64,000 nucleotides of DNA from Dickeya lacustris (lineage in GTDB: Bacteria > Pseudomonadota > Gammaproteobacteria > Enterobacterales > Enterobacteriaceae), in contig NZ_CP114280.1 of NCBI RefSeq assembly GCF_029635795.1, forward strand, positions 3,534,001 to 3,598,000, read 5' to 3'. Below, one piece after another: positions 1 to 8,512 of the stretch (positions are counted from its first letter, which is position 1; the number at the start of each line of letters is the position of its first letter). A model generated the notes under the pieces. The model ran no database searches and had not been told where the DNA came from. It saw nothing but the letters and a program-made list of their open reading frames with translations. The position numbers and the translations under genes are program-made.

Positions 1-83
1 GGGAGCAGGGGCGCGGCGATGCGCTGTTCGCTGACCCGCAAACCGCCGAACTGAAACAATTTATCGCCTCGGTACGGCTGTAG
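1..83 (+). CDS. Amino-acid ABC transporter ATP-binding protein, C-terminal end (partial)
   Basis: The window opens inside a gene read in codons starting at base 3 and stopping with TAG at 81-83. The visible tail (EQGRGDALFADPQTAEL, then a short helix ending VRL) matches the end of polar amino-acid ABC ATPases of the HisP/GlnQ type, where an EQG..xxLFxxPQ segment precedes the last helix. No catalytic motif is in view. The gene lies 58 bases before an aminotransferase and an allantoate amidohydrolase on the same strand. That order resembles the Klebsiella hpxFGHI-JK arrangement, in which a transporter feeds ureide nitrogen catabolism. The family call rests on a short tail only. Confidence 0.5.
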   Translation, partial: EQGRGDALFADPQTAELKQFIASVRL

Positions 84-141
84 GTGGTGTGCCGTACCAC
101 GCAGAGACCGTAAAAGATTAACGACATCAGGAGTTCATGAC

Positions 142-1411
142 ATGCATAACGAGCTGTTTGCACAGATCAACCCTCCCCACCGTTTACTGATGGGGCCAGG
201 CCCGATCAATGCCGACCCGCGCGTACTGCGTGCGATGGCAAGCCAACTGGTCGGCCAATATGACCCGGCGATGACCGGGTACATGAACCAGGTGATGGCG
301 CTGTATCGCCAGCTGTTCCGTACCGACAACCGCTGGACGATGCTGGTGGACGGCACTTCGCGCGCCGGTATTGAGGCGGTGCTGGTGTCCACTATTCGCC
401 CCGGCGACCGGGTGCTGGTGCCGGTATTTGGTCGTTTCGGCCACCTGCTGTGCGAGATTGCCCGACGCTGCCGCGCCGAGGTTCACACCATCGAGGTGCC
501 GTGGGGCGAAGTGTTCACGCCCGATCAAATCGAAGACGCCATCAAGCGGGTAAAACCGCGCCTGCTGCTCACCGTCCAAGGTGATACCTCCACGACGATG
601 CTGCAACCGCTGGCGGAACTGGGCGACATCTGCCGCCGCCATGATGTGCTGTTTTATACCGATGCCACCGCCTCGTTCGGCGGCAACCCGTTGCAAACCG
701 ATGCCTGGGGGCTGGATGCGGTTTCGGCTGGATTACAGAAGTGCCTGGGCGGGCCGTCCGGCAGCTCGCCGGTGACGCTCAGTTCACGTATGGAGGCGGT
801 GATCCGCCAGCGTAAATGCGTGGAGCAGGGCATTCGCACCACCGACCATCAGGACGGTGACGACGAGATGATTTACTCCAAATTACTTCGATCTGGGCAT
901 GATCATGGATTACTGGGGGCCGGAGCGGTTAAACCACCACACCGAAGCTACCAGCATGCTGTTCGCCGCGCGCGAGTGCGCCCGCATCATTCTGGAAGAG
1001 GGGCTGGATGACTGTATCGCCCGCCACCAGTTGCACGGCAACGCGCTGCTGGCCGGTATTGAAGGCATGGGGTTGCAGCCCTACGGCGACATCGCCAACA
1101 AAATGAGTAACGTGCTGGGCGTGGTGATCCCACCGGGTATTCACGGCGAACAGGTACGCAAGCTGCTGCTGGAGGATTTCGCCATCGAAATCGGCACCTC
1201 GTTTGGGCCGTTGCAGGGCAAGATCTGGCGTATCGGCACCATGGGCTACAACGCGCGCAAAGACTGCGTGATGCAAACCCTGACCGCGCTGGAAGCGGTA
1301 TTGAACCGGCTGGGGTTCCGTTCTGTGCAAGGGGCCGCATTGCAGGCCGCCTGGGAGGTGTATGACCGCCATCACCGCCTTTCGCACCACACCGACAAGG
1401 CGGCATCATGA
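142..1411 (+). pseudogene. hpxJ: PLP-dependent aminotransferase (PucG/HpxJ-like), split by a one-base frameshift
   Basis: Fold-type I PLP aminotransferase of the alanine/ureidoglycine-glyoxylate aminotransferase family, which passes an amino group to glyoxylate. The N-terminal frame has the family start (LLMGPGPINADPRVL), a D-A-T-A strand near residue 173 and the PLP-lysine segment SAGLQKCLGGPSG. At 880-882 the run AAA puts the frame out: removing one A restores Ser-Asn-Tyr-Phe-Asp-Leu and joins the second frame (MIMDYWGPERLNHHTE onward) to the stop at 1411. The joined product is about 422 residues, full length for the family. The start at 142 has AGGAG seven bases upstream. The stop overlaps the next gene as ATGA, which implies translational coupling and a shared pathway. 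It is either a real frameshift mutation or a sequencing indel. Substrate is inferred from the allantoate amidohydrolase next door. Confidence 0.75.
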
Positions 1412-2742
1412 GTGCGCCCATCCCTGAGACGTCCAGCGCGGTGATGACGCCTGCGGCAAGTGCCGATGCTGTTATGACCGAGACGGTTATTACCGAAGCG
1501 GGAATGGGCGGCCACGAAGCACAGGCGGCGGCAAGCCGGGTGATGGCGCGCTGTGATGCGCTGGCTCGCATCAGTGAAACGCCGGGGCAGCTCACCCGCG
1601 TTTACCTGTCGGCGCAGCACCTGCACGCCAATCAACAGGTTGGCGAATGGATGCATGAAGCCGGTATGCAAGTGTGGCAAGACGGCGTGGGCAATATCTG
1701 TGGCCGCTATGAAGGCCAAACACCGGGGGCACCGGCGCTGTTGCTCGGTTCACACCTCGATACGGTGCGTAACGCTGGCCGTTACGACGGCATGCTGGGG
1801 GTGCTGGCAGCGATTGAAACCGTGGCGTTTTTGCACCAGCGCGGCATTCGCCTGCCGGTTGCAATCGAGGTGGTGGGGTTTGGCGACGAAGAGGGCACCC
1901 GCTTTGACATTACGCTGCTTGGCAGCCGTGGGCTGACCGGCACCTGGCCTGAGAGCTGGTTATCGCGCCCCGACGCCGGGGGCATCACGGTGGCGCAGGC
2001 GCTGGAGCAAGCCGGTTTTGCGCCGCAGTCGATAGGTGCGGCGGCGCGGCTGCCGGAACAGATTCTGGCCTATCTGGAATTGCATATCGAACAGGGCCCG
2101 TGTCTGGAGCAGGCTGGGCTGGCGCTCGGCGTGGTCACTGCCATTAACGGCGCGCGGCGACTGAACTGCGCCTTTACCGGCCATGCCGGTCATGCGGGCA
2201 CGGTGCCGATGTCACAACGTCAGGACGCGCTGGCCGCCGCCGCCGCCTGGATGACGCAGGCCGAGCAACTGACGCGTGACAGCGACCCTTATCTGGTGGC
2301 GACCTTCGGCACCTTGCAGTGCCTGCCTGGTGCGGCCAATGTGATTCCCGGCGAGGTGCATCTGACGCTGGATATTCGCGGGCCGGACGATAAACCGCTG
2401 GATGCGCTGCTGCAACGGTTGCTGACGCTGGCGCACGACATCGCCGCGCTGCGCGGCTGCACGTTCAGCGCCGACGAGTATTACCGTATTGCCGCCACCG
2501 GCTGCGATGCGGCGCTGCAACAGCGCTTGTCGGCGGCGGTGCAACAGGTGCAGGGCGATAATCTGCTGCTGCCGAGCGGGGCCGGGCATGATGCCATCGC
2601 CATCGCCGAGCGCTGGCCGGTCGGCATGCTGTTTATGCGTTGCAAAGGCGGCATCAGCCATCACCCTGATGAAGCGGTATTGAGCGATGATGTCGCGCTG
2701 GCATTGCAGGCGCTGCTGCTCACGGTATTGGGATACCGATAA
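1408..2742 (+). CDS. hpxK: Allantoate amidohydrolase / N-carbamoyl amino acid hydrolase (M20 family)
   Basis: M20-family dinuclear metal amidohydrolase of the AllC/HyuC group, 444 residues. Metal ligands are visible in order: His in GSHLDTV, Asp in GRYDGMLGV, the Glu pair in GDEEGTRF, His in LELHIEQGP, and a late His in GGISHHPDE. The TGHAGHAGTVPM stretch is the lid-domain signature of this group. Allantoate amidohydrolases release ammonia from allantoate to give ureidoglycine, the substrate expected for a PucG-type aminotransferase, which fits the overlapping gene upstream. The first roughly 35 residues are low-complexity and unusual for the family; the start is taken from the ATGA overlap, and a start further in is possible. 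N-carbamoyl-amino-acid hydrolase activity cannot be excluded from sequence alone. Confidence 0.8.
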   Translation: MSAPIPETSSAVMTPAASADAVMTETVITEAGMGGHEAQAAASRVMARCDALARISETPGQLTRVYLSAQHLHANQQVGEWMHEAGMQVWQDGVGNICGRYEGQTPGAPALLLGSHLDTVRNAGRYDGMLGVLAAIETVAFLHQRGIRLPVAIEVVGFGDEEGTRFDITLLGSRGLTGTWPESWLSRPDAGGITVAQALEQAGFAPQSIGAAARLPEQILAYLELHIEQGPCLEQAGLALGVVTAINGARRLNCAFTGHAGHAGTVPMSQRQDALAAAAAWMTQAEQLTRDSDPYLVATFGTLQCLPGAANVIPGEVHLTLDIRGPDDKPLDALLQRLLTLAHDIAALRGCTFSADEYYRIAATGCDAALQQRLSAAVQQVQGDNLLLPSGAGHDAIAIAERWPVGMLFMRCKGGISHHPDEAVLSDDVALALQALLLTVLGYR

Positions 2743-2743
2743 T

Positions 2744-3071
2744 CAAGAGCGCCTGAGCGCTCTTCAGACTGCTGACAAACGCATTAACTACAGGATGAAG
2801 CATATTTCCGGCGTCAAAAACTGCGCTGAGGTGGGCGGCCCGAACCGCGAAGTCGAACGCCGAAGGTAGCGCGTAGCGCCGCAGTTTAGCCACCAGCCAG
2901 TGGTCAAGGAGAGGTGGCGCTTGCACCTCTCCTTGTCGTGCGTGCGATGAAATAGCAGAGGAACCACACCGTTTACCCCGCACGAAACCATTCACTGAAT
3001 AGGCAGACTTCACCGTTCACAAGAAAACCCGGCTGTTTGTCAACAGCCTCAAGAGCGCCTGAGCGCTCTTG
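2744..3071. repeat. 328-bp element bounded by 37-bp imperfect inverted repeats
   Basis: Bases 2744-2780 and 3035-3071 are imperfect inverted copies. Each contains the palindrome AAGAGCGCCTGAGCGCTCTT followed by a short arm around GTTTGTCA. The element fills the space between the stop codons of two convergent genes, so each palindrome could act as a terminator. The interior has no convincing gene. It looks like a MITE-type or interspersed repeat, but no transposase and no clear target duplication were seen. Confidence 0.6.
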
Positions 3072-3073
3072 TA

Positions 3074-3841
3074 TCACACACTGAACTTATCGGCATCAAG
3101 CCAGGCGGGGAAGGCTTCACGGTAGCTTTGCAGCGCTTCGAGCGATAGCTCGGCGTCAAGGCGCGCTGGCTGGTGCTCAGGGGCGGAGGCCAGAATCGCG
3201 CCTTGGGCGTCGATAATCAGGCTGTCGCCCTGATAGCGGTGGCCGTTGCCGTCGCTGCCGACGCGGTTGCAGCCCGCCACGTAAGCCTGATTTTCAATCG
3301 CTCGTGCCGCCAGCAAGGTTTTCCAGTGCAGCGCGCGCGGCGCAGGCCAGTTGGCGACGTACAGCGCGAGGTCGTAATCCTGCCGGTTGCGGGAAAACAC
3401 CGGGAAGCGCAGGTCATAGCAGATTTGCGGCAGAATGCGCCAGCCGCGCCATTCGATAATCTCTCGCGTCTGACCCGGCTGGTAATACTCATGCTCGCCC
3501 GCCATGCGGAACAGGTGACGCTTATCGTACTGATACAGCCGCCCTTGCGGGTCGGCCAGCAGAAAGCGGTTAACCGCCCCTTGCGCGGTTTGCACCGCCA
3601 CGCTGCCGCCTATAAGCGCATTGGTGCGCTGCGCCCACTGCTTCAGCCAGGCTTCCACCACCGGCTGTTCCAGGCTGCTTTGGGCCGCTTCCATCGCAAA
3701 ACCGGTGGTGAACATTTCCGGCAGGATGATGACATCGCGGCCGGTCATCTCGCCCAACAGACTATCAAAATGGCTGAGGTTGGCCGGGCCGTCCATCCAG
3801 GCCAGCGGTTGTTGTAATAACGTGATGTTTAAAGTTGACAT
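3074..3841 (-). CDS. yafV: Omega-amidase / nitrilase-family protein YafV
   Basis: C-N hydrolase (nitrilase) of 255 residues, the size of E. coli YafV. The catalytic triad is readable: Glu42 in LPEMFTTGF, Lys in YDKRHLF, and Cys in ICYDLRFP. Omega-amidases of this group hydrolyse 2-oxosuccinamate and 2-oxoglutaramate. The latter is the by-product when a glutamine-dependent transaminase makes methionine, so pairing with the upstream ybdL/mtnE gene makes sense: it removes ketoglutaramate and pulls the transamination forward. The start is set at 3841 (MSTLNITLL), which overlaps the end of ybdL by 13 bases; a 16-residue extension upstream is not family-like. It is probably co-transcribed with ybdL under MetJ control. 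Confidence 0.88.
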   Translation of the reverse strand: MSTLNITLLQQPLAWMDGPANLSHFDSLLGEMTGRDVIILPEMFTTGFAMEAAQSSLEQPVVEAWLKQWAQRTNALIGGSVAVQTAQGAVNRFLLADPQGRLYQYDKRHLFRMAGEHEYYQPGQTREIIEWRGWRILPQICYDLRFPVFSRNRQDYDLALYVANWPAPRALHWKTLLAARAIENQAYVAGCNRVGSDGNGHRYQGDSLIIDAQGAILASAPEHQPARLDAELSLEALQSYREAFPAWLDADKFSV

Positions 3842-4986
3842 AAGCGCTCCGCCGCCGCATCCAGAGTGGATTCCTGTTTGGCAAAGCATAACCGAATCAG
3901 GGTATGAGGGAAGGGGGATTCGCAGAAAACCGACAGCGGGATTGCCGCCACACCGACCTGCTCGGTCAGCCAGCGGCAGAAGCTGACATCATCCTGGCTG
4001 GAGATGGCGCGATAGTCCGCCAGCAGGAAGTAGGTGCCTGCACAGGGCAAGAGCTCCAGCCGACTGGCCGCCAGCGCGTTGACGAAGCGGTCGCGTTTGG
4101 CGCGATAAAAGTCGGGCAACTCGCGCCAGTGTTGCGCCTGTTGTTGCAGCATGTCGGCAATGGCCAACTGCGCCGGGGTGTTGACGGAAAACGTCAGATA
4201 TTGGTGAACTTTACGCACTTCGGCGCTGAGTTGTGCCGGGGCAATGCAATAACCCACCTTCCAGCCGGTCATGTGATAGGTTTTGCCAAACGAAGACACC
4301 GCAATCGCCCGCTGGCGCAGCTCCGGGTGCGCCAGTACGCTGGCGTGGCCGCCTGCGGCGAAACTGATGTGCTCGTACACTTCATCACTCAGCACGTAGA
4401 CCGGCGCATCGGCAATCGCCTGCCACAGTTGCTGAAAATCCGCATGAGACCAGACGGTGGCACAGGGGTTATGCGGCGTGTTGACGATAACCAGCCGGGT
4501 GCGTTTGCTCAGTAGCGCGCGAAAAGCCGACCAGTCCACCTGAAACGCTGGCGGTTGCAGCGCCAGACGTTTTAGCACGCCGCCCGCCAACTGTACCGCC
4601 GGGGCGTAGCTGTCGTAGCTGGGGTCGAAGCAGATAACCTCATCACCGGGGCGCACCAGCGCGCTGATGGCGGCAAACAACGCTTCAGTAGCACCAGCCG
4701 TGACGGTCACTTCACTGTCGGCGTCCGGCTGCCAGCCGTAGAGCGCGCCGGTCTTTTGCGCAATCGCCTGACGCAGCGGCGCCACGCCGGTCATCGGCGC
4801 GTATTGGTTCGCCCCCTGACTGACGTGATACGCCAGCCGCTGCTTGAGGTAGTCGGGGCCGTCAAAATCAGGAAAGCCCTGCGACAGGTTAATCGCCTGA
4901 TGTTGCTGCGCCAGCGCGCTCATTTGGGTAAATATGGTGGTGCCGAGTGACGGGAGTTTACTGTCGGGGATCAGTGCGGCGCTCAT
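3829..4986 (-). CDS. ybdL: Methionine aminotransferase YbdL (MtnE role)
   Basis: Class I/II PLP aminotransferase of 385 residues, extremely close to E. coli YbdL along its length (LPSLGTTIFTQMSALAQQHQ near the start, NLSQGFPDFDGP, TPHNP, and the PLP-lysine motif SSFGKTYHMTGWKVGY). YbdL-type enzymes prefer methionine and can convert 4-methylthio-2-oxobutanoate, the last methionine salvage intermediate, to methionine. This matches the mtn genes around it. The ATG at 4986 is chosen over an in-frame TTG at 5007, because AGGAG lies 12 bases upstream and homologues begin near here. The gene is divergent from mtnB, with a MetJ-type box array between them. Confidence 0.9.
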   Translation of the reverse strand: MSAALIPDSKLPSLGTTIFTQMSALAQQHQAINLSQGFPDFDGPDYLKQRLAYHVSQGANQYAPMTGVAPLRQAIAQKTGALYGWQPDADSEVTVTAGATEALFAAISALVRPGDEVICFDPSYDSYAPAVQLAGGVLKRLALQPPAFQVDWSAFRALLSKRTRLVIVNTPHNPCATVWSHADFQQLWQAIADAPVYVLSDEVYEHISFAAGGHASVLAHPELRQRAIAVSSFGKTYHMTGWKVGYCIAPAQLSAEVRKVHQYLTFSVNTPAQLAIADMLQQQAQHWRELPDFYRAKRDRFVNALAASRLELLPCAGTYFLLADYRAISSQDDVSFCRWLTEQVGVAAIPLSVFCESPFPHTLIRLCFAKQESTLDAAAERLCQL

Positions 4987-5054
4987 AGCGAAAAAGGACT
5001 CCTGCAAGCGGATATTGCTGTCACTATATACAGGATGCTAGTATTTGGCAATCA

Positions 5055-5078
5055 AGACGCTTGGACGTTTAAACGGCT
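5055..5078. promoter_or_regulatory. Tandem MetJ boxes (3) between ybdL and mtnB
   Basis: Three consecutive 8-mers, AGACGCTT, GGACGTTT and AAACGGCT, resemble the met box AGACGTCT. MetJ with S-adenosylmethionine binds two or more such boxes in tandem. The site lies 70 bases upstream of ybdL and about 110 bases upstream of mtnB, so it could repress both divergent transcripts. Sequence match only. Confidence 0.65.
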
Positions 5079-5186
5079 AAATTCCAAAAATCACTAAGCC
5101 ATAACCAAACATAATAAGCAGGCTCATGAACGGGTTTCATCCCCGGGTGACAACCGCGTGACGCCTTCACCTGTACAGGACAATTT

Positions 5187-5801
5187 ATGAGTGATACCCC
5201 ACAACTGGCCGCGCTGGTGGCCGCCTGCCATTGGATAGGCGAGAAAGGCTGGTGCCCGGCGACGGGCGGTAATATGTCCGTTCGTCTCGATGAGCAGCAC
5301 TGCCTGATTAGCGAATCCGGCAAAGACAAAGGCAGCCTGAGCGCGGAAGATTTCCTGCGGGTTGATATTGCGACGAATCATGTACCGAGCGGGCGCACGC
5401 CGTCGGCGGAAACCGGCTTGCATACGCTGCTCTATCGCCTGTTCCCGACGGTCGGTACGGTGCTGCATACCCATTCGGTCAACGCCACGGTGCTGTCGCG
5501 GGTAGAAAAAAGCGCAGCCTTGGTGTTGCAGGGCTACGAAATGCAGAAGTCGCTGGGCGGTCAGCACAGCCATCTGGATTCCGTCGCCATCGCGATTTTC
5601 GATAATTCTCAGGATATTGCGGCGCTGGCGCAACAGGTTGCCGCCCGCCATGCGTCCACGCCGTTGTGCTACGGTTTTCTGGTCAGGGGCCACGGGTTGT
5701 ACTGCTGGGGAGCGGATGTGAAAGAAGCACGCCGCCATCTGGAAGGGCTGGAGTTCCTGTTTCAGTGCGAATTGCAACGCCGTTTACTGGAGGCGAAATG
5801 A
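5187..5801 (+). CDS. mtnB: Methylthioribulose-1-phosphate dehydratase MtnB
   Basis: Zinc-dependent class II aldolase/adducin-fold dehydratase, 204 residues. It removes water from 5-methylthioribulose-1-phosphate in methionine salvage. Visible features are the N-terminal [13 protein letters not shown] signature, the zinc-site HTHSVNATV and a C-terminal HG ([10 protein letters not shown]). The spacing and length are typical of MtnB rather than of fuculose or ribulose aldolases, and the neighbours confirm it. The ATG follows an AGGACA-type ribosome site. The stop overlaps the mtnC start as ATGA, so mtnBCD form a coupled operon downstream of a MetJ-like operator. Confidence 0.93.
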   Translation: MSDTPQLAALVAACHWIGEKGWCPATGGNMSVRLDEQHCLISESGKDKGSLSAEDFLRVDIATNHVPSGRTPSAETGLHTLLYRLFPTVGTVLHTHSVNATVLSRVEKSAALVLQGYEMQKSLGGQHSHLDSVAIAIFDNSQDIAALAQQVAARHASTPLCYGFLVRGHGLYCWGADVKEARRHLEGLEFLFQCELQRRLLEAK

Positions 5802-6508
5802 TCAAGGCAATTGTCACCGACATAGAAGGCACCACCAGCGATATTCGCTTCGTCCACAACGTGTTATTCCCGTATGCTCGCGCGCGTCTGGCCGATGCGG
5901 TGGCGCAGGCGGAGCAGGAGGCTGAGATTGCCGCTGCGCTGGCGTTGGCACGTCAGGAACTGGCGCAACCGCAGGCTACGCCCGCGCAACTGCTGGCGGC
6001 GTTTAATCAGTTCATGGATGAAGACCGCAAATCGCCCGCGCTCAAACAGTTGCAGGGCATTATCTGGCGCGGCGGCTACCGCAATGGCGATTTTCGCGGC
6101 CATGTGTATAGCGACGTTGCGCCGCAGTTGCGGGCCTGGCGTGAGCAGGGCATCGCGCTGTATGTGTATTCATCTGGGTCAGTCGAGGCGCAGCACCTGC
6201 TGTTTGGCCACAGCGACGAGGGCGATTTACGGCCCCTTTTCAGCGGTTATTTTGACACCGGCGTCGGCGCCAAGCGCGAAGTGACCTCGTATCACAATAT
6301 CGCCGCGTCGATTGCGCTACCGGCCAGCGAAGTGCTGTTCTTGTCCGATATTCGTCAGGAGCTGGACGCTGCACAACAGGCGGGCTGGCACACCTGCCAG
6401 TTGATCCGCGATGATGCCGATGCCGACAGCCTGCATCGTCAGGTAAACCGTTTTGATCAGATTGACCTGAACGCCTATCAGACCCCCTCACAGGAGAACC
6501 CCTCATGA
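5798..6508 (+). CDS. mtnC: Enolase-phosphatase MtnC
   Basis: HAD-superfamily bifunctional enolase/phosphatase of 236 residues, which makes acireductone from 2,3-diketo-5-methylthiopentyl-1-phosphate. The HAD motif I is [11 protein letters not shown], where Asp and Glu replace the usual DxD (typical of MtnC). Motif II is [11 protein letters not shown], and the C-terminal acidic motif is [12 protein letters not shown]. The start at 5798 comes from the 4-base ATGA overlap with mtnB and the conserved [11 protein letters not shown] beginning. It overlaps mtnD in the same way, which suggests translational coupling. Confidence 0.93.
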   Translation: MIKAIVTDIEGTTSDIRFVHNVLFPYARARLADAVAQAEQEAEIAAALALARQELAQPQATPAQLLAAFNQFMDEDRKSPALKQLQGIIWRGGYRNGDFRGHVYSDVAPQLRAWREQGIALYVYSSGSVEAQHLLFGHSDEGDLRPLFSGYFDTGVGAKREVTSYHNIAASIALPASEVLFLSDIRQELDAAQQAGWHTCQLIRDDADADSLHRQVNRFDQIDLNAYQTPSQENPS

Positions 6509-7047
6509 GCGCCTTAACGATTTTCAGTGATACCGATGCCGGTCAGCCGGTGTGGCAAAGCCACGATGCCGATGCGGTCGTGCAGCAACTGAGCGCTATC
6601 AATGTGCGTTTTGAGCGCTGGCAGGCTGACCGCGACCTGAGCGCCAACCCCGCTGCCGAGGAAGTGCTGGCGGCGTATCAGCATGAGATAGACAAACTGG
6701 TGGCGGAGAAAGGCTATCAGAGCTGGGATGTGATCAGCATGCGTGCCGATAACCCGCAAAAAGAGGCACTGCGCGCCAAATTTTTGTCGGAACATACCCA
6801 TGGTGAAGACGAAGTGCGTTTCTTTGTTGAAGGAGCTGGGTTGTTTTGCCTGCACGTGGACGGCAAAATTTTTCAGGTGCTGTGTGAAAAGAATGATTTG
6901 CTGTCGGTGCCTGCCGGTGTGCCGCACTGGTTCGATATGGGTTCTGAACCGCATTTTACCGCCATTCGCTTGTTTAACAACCCCGATGGCTGGGTGGCCC
7001 ATTTCACCGGCGATACCATCGCCGACGCTTACCCGAAACTGGCGTAA
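6505..7047 (+). CDS. mtnD: Acireductone dioxygenase MtnD
   Basis: Cupin-fold acireductone dioxygenase (ARD), 180 residues. The metal ligands are in the cluster [15 protein letters not shown] (two His and a Glu) and a later His in GVPHWFDMG. With iron the enzyme gives the keto acid that is transaminated to methionine; with nickel it gives an off-pathway product. The start overlaps mtnC by four bases. It is the last gene of the mtnBCD operon and is followed by a strong hairpin that it probably shares with the convergent mtnA. Confidence 0.94.
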   Translation: MSALTIFSDTDAGQPVWQSHDADAVVQQLSAINVRFERWQADRDLSANPAAEEVLAAYQHEIDKLVAEKGYQSWDVISMRADNPQKEALRAKFLSEHTHGEDEVRFFVEGAGLFCLHVDGKIFQVLCEKNDLLSVPAGVPHWFDMGSEPHFTAIRLFNNPDGWVAHFTGDTIADAYPKLA

Positions 7048-7055
7048 TCGTGTTG

Positions 7056-7089
7056 CAGGCCGTGGCGGAATACCTCCGCGCACGGCCTG
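7056..7089. terminator. Bidirectional terminator between mtnD and mtnA
   Basis: CAGGCCGTG at 7056-7064 pairs with CACGGCCTG at 7081-7089, and the stem extends inward through GCGGA/TCCGC. It sits just after the mtnD stop and about 60 bases beyond the mtnA stop. There is no long T-run on either side, so strength is uncertain. Confidence 0.6.
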
Positions 7090-7148
7090 TTCTCTGTGCT
7101 GCTTTTGTTATCCGCGTCTTACCTATATTACCCGTGTCTTATCTCGCC

Positions 7149-8180
7149 TTATCCCACCAGCGGTTGCTGAAATATACCGGCTCTAACCTGCTCGGGGGTG
7201 ATGACGCCGGTGTCGAGAACCCAGCCGCTAATCAGTGCCGCTGGCGTGACATCAAACGCCGGGTTGTACACCGGCGCGTGGTGTGGTGCCCACTGGCACG
7301 CGCCAAAACTGCCTGCCACGCCGGTGACTTCGCTGGCGGCGCGTTGTTCTATCGGGATCGCGTTGCCGTCTGGGCAGTGCGGGTCGTGCGTGGTGTGCGG
7401 CGCAGCGACGTAAAACGGGATACCGTGATAGTGCGCCAGCACCGCCAGGCTGTAAGTGCCGATTTTATTGGCGACGTCACCGTTAGCGGCGATGCGATCC
7501 GCGCCGACCCAGATGGCATCGACCTGGCCTTGCGCCATCAGTGAGGCGGCCATCGAATCGCAGATGAGCCGATAAGGTATGCCCAGCTCGCCGAGCTCCC
7601 AGGCGGTCAGCCTGCCACCTTGTAACAGCGGGCGGGTTTCATCCACCCAGACGTTATTTACCCGGCCTTGCTGATGAGCGCGCAGGATAACGCCGATTGC
7701 CGTGCCGACGCCCGCCGTCGCCAGCCCGCCGGTGTTGCAGTGCGTCAACAGTTGGCTGCCCGGTTGCACCAGCGCGGCACCGTTATCGGCGATGCGTTCA
7801 CACAAGGCTTTATCTTCCTCAATCAGCCGCAGCGCTTCCTGCGTCATGGCGCTGACGACATCATTGGCCGCCAGCGCCTGCTTCATGCGATCCAGATTAT
7901 TCATCAGGTTGACGGCAGTCGGGCGGGAAGCTCGTAGCGTCTCCAGCGCCTCGGCCAGCTGTGGCCGGGATTGACCCTGCTCGGCCAGCAATGCCAGCAA
8001 CAGGCTGGCCGACAGCCCGATCAGCGGCGCGCCGCGTACCCGCAGGGTACGAATATGACTGACCAGCGCCTCGACATCCGGGCAGGGGCACCAGATTTTT
8101 TCCTGCGGCAGTGCCTGCTGGTCAAGGATCCACAATTGATTATCGACGAGGCGAAGACTGGTGGTGTGAACGGTTTGCAT
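7149..8180 (-). CDS. mtnA: S-methyl-5-thioribose-1-phosphate isomerase MtnA
   Basis: eIF2B-like aldose-ketose isomerase, 343 residues. It converts methylthioribose-1-phosphate to methylthioribulose-1-phosphate, the MtnB substrate. Conserved pieces are RVRGAPLIG near residue 50, the catalytic Cys in [17 protein letters not shown] and the catalytic Asp in [20 protein letters not shown]. It is divergent from mtnK, which makes its substrate, and the two share an intergenic MetJ-type box array at 8241-8272. The start codon at 8178-8180 gives the usual family N-terminus. Confidence 0.93.
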   Translation of the reverse strand: MQTVHTTSLRLVDNQLWILDQQALPQEKIWCPCPDVEALVSHIRTLRVRGAPLIGLSASLLLALLAEQGQSRPQLAEALETLRASRPTAVNLMNNLDRMKQALAANDVVSAMTQEALRLIEEDKALCERIADNGAALVQPGSQLLTHCNTGGLATAGVGTAIGVILRAHQQGRVNNVWVDETRPLLQGGRLTAWELGELGIPYRLICDSMAASLMAQGQVDAIWVGADRIAANGDVANKIGTYSLAVLAHYHGIPFYVAAPHTTHDPHCPDGNAIPIEQRAASEVTGVAGSFGACQWAPHHAPVYNPAFDVTPAALISGWVLDTGVITPEQVRAGIFQQPLVG

Positions 8181-8240
8181 GGCTGTTAAATCCGTGTTGC
8201 GTTATTGCATCAGGATTCTTATTCTGCCAATATGCGGTAC

Positions 8241-8272
8241 AGAAGTATAGACGTCCAAACGCTTTTATGTCT
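8241..8272. promoter_or_regulatory. MetJ operator, up to four tandem met boxes
   Basis: Consecutive octamers AGAAGTAT, AGACGTCC, AAACGCTT and TTATGTCT resemble the MetJ box; the two central ones match best. The site lies 61 bases upstream of mtnA and about 240 bases upstream of mtnK. It mirrors the array at 5055-5078, so the two halves of the salvage pathway appear co-regulated by methionine availability. Confidence 0.75.
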
Positions 8273-8449
8273 ATACCCTTCATACTTCAGGTTGCAGGTG
8301 TGTTGGCTGGTCAAATGCGTTCCCGACGAATTTGTCGCTCGGTTGCTGCGTTACAAGGCGCTAACGAGCCTTGCCCTACTAAAGGGCCAGCGTATGGCGT
8401 TGTTCAACACGCGAGCGTGTTGCCCTGCAACGCGAATTATTTTGGGTAT
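8273..8449. repeat. Enterobacterial palindromic repeat in the mtnK leader
   Basis: An imperfect palindrome of about 177 bp runs from ATACCCTTCATACTTCAGG to the inverted end GCGAATTATTTTGGGTAT. A shorter member with the same ends lies at 33051-33175. This is a dispersed extragenic palindrome family of the YPAL/ERIC kind; the exact family name is my inference. It sits between the MetJ operator and mtnK, so it is probably transcribed as part of the mtnK leader. Confidence 0.6.
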
Positions 8450-8512
8450 CAAGCTCGGCGTTGATAACAAGCAAACACATTCATCACACTAGGTAGATAA
8501 ACGAGGTGGGCC

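Noticed and set aside
8205..8492. Short open frames in the mtnA-mtnK gap
   Set aside because: They lie inside the palindromic repeat and the MetJ operator and have no protein features.
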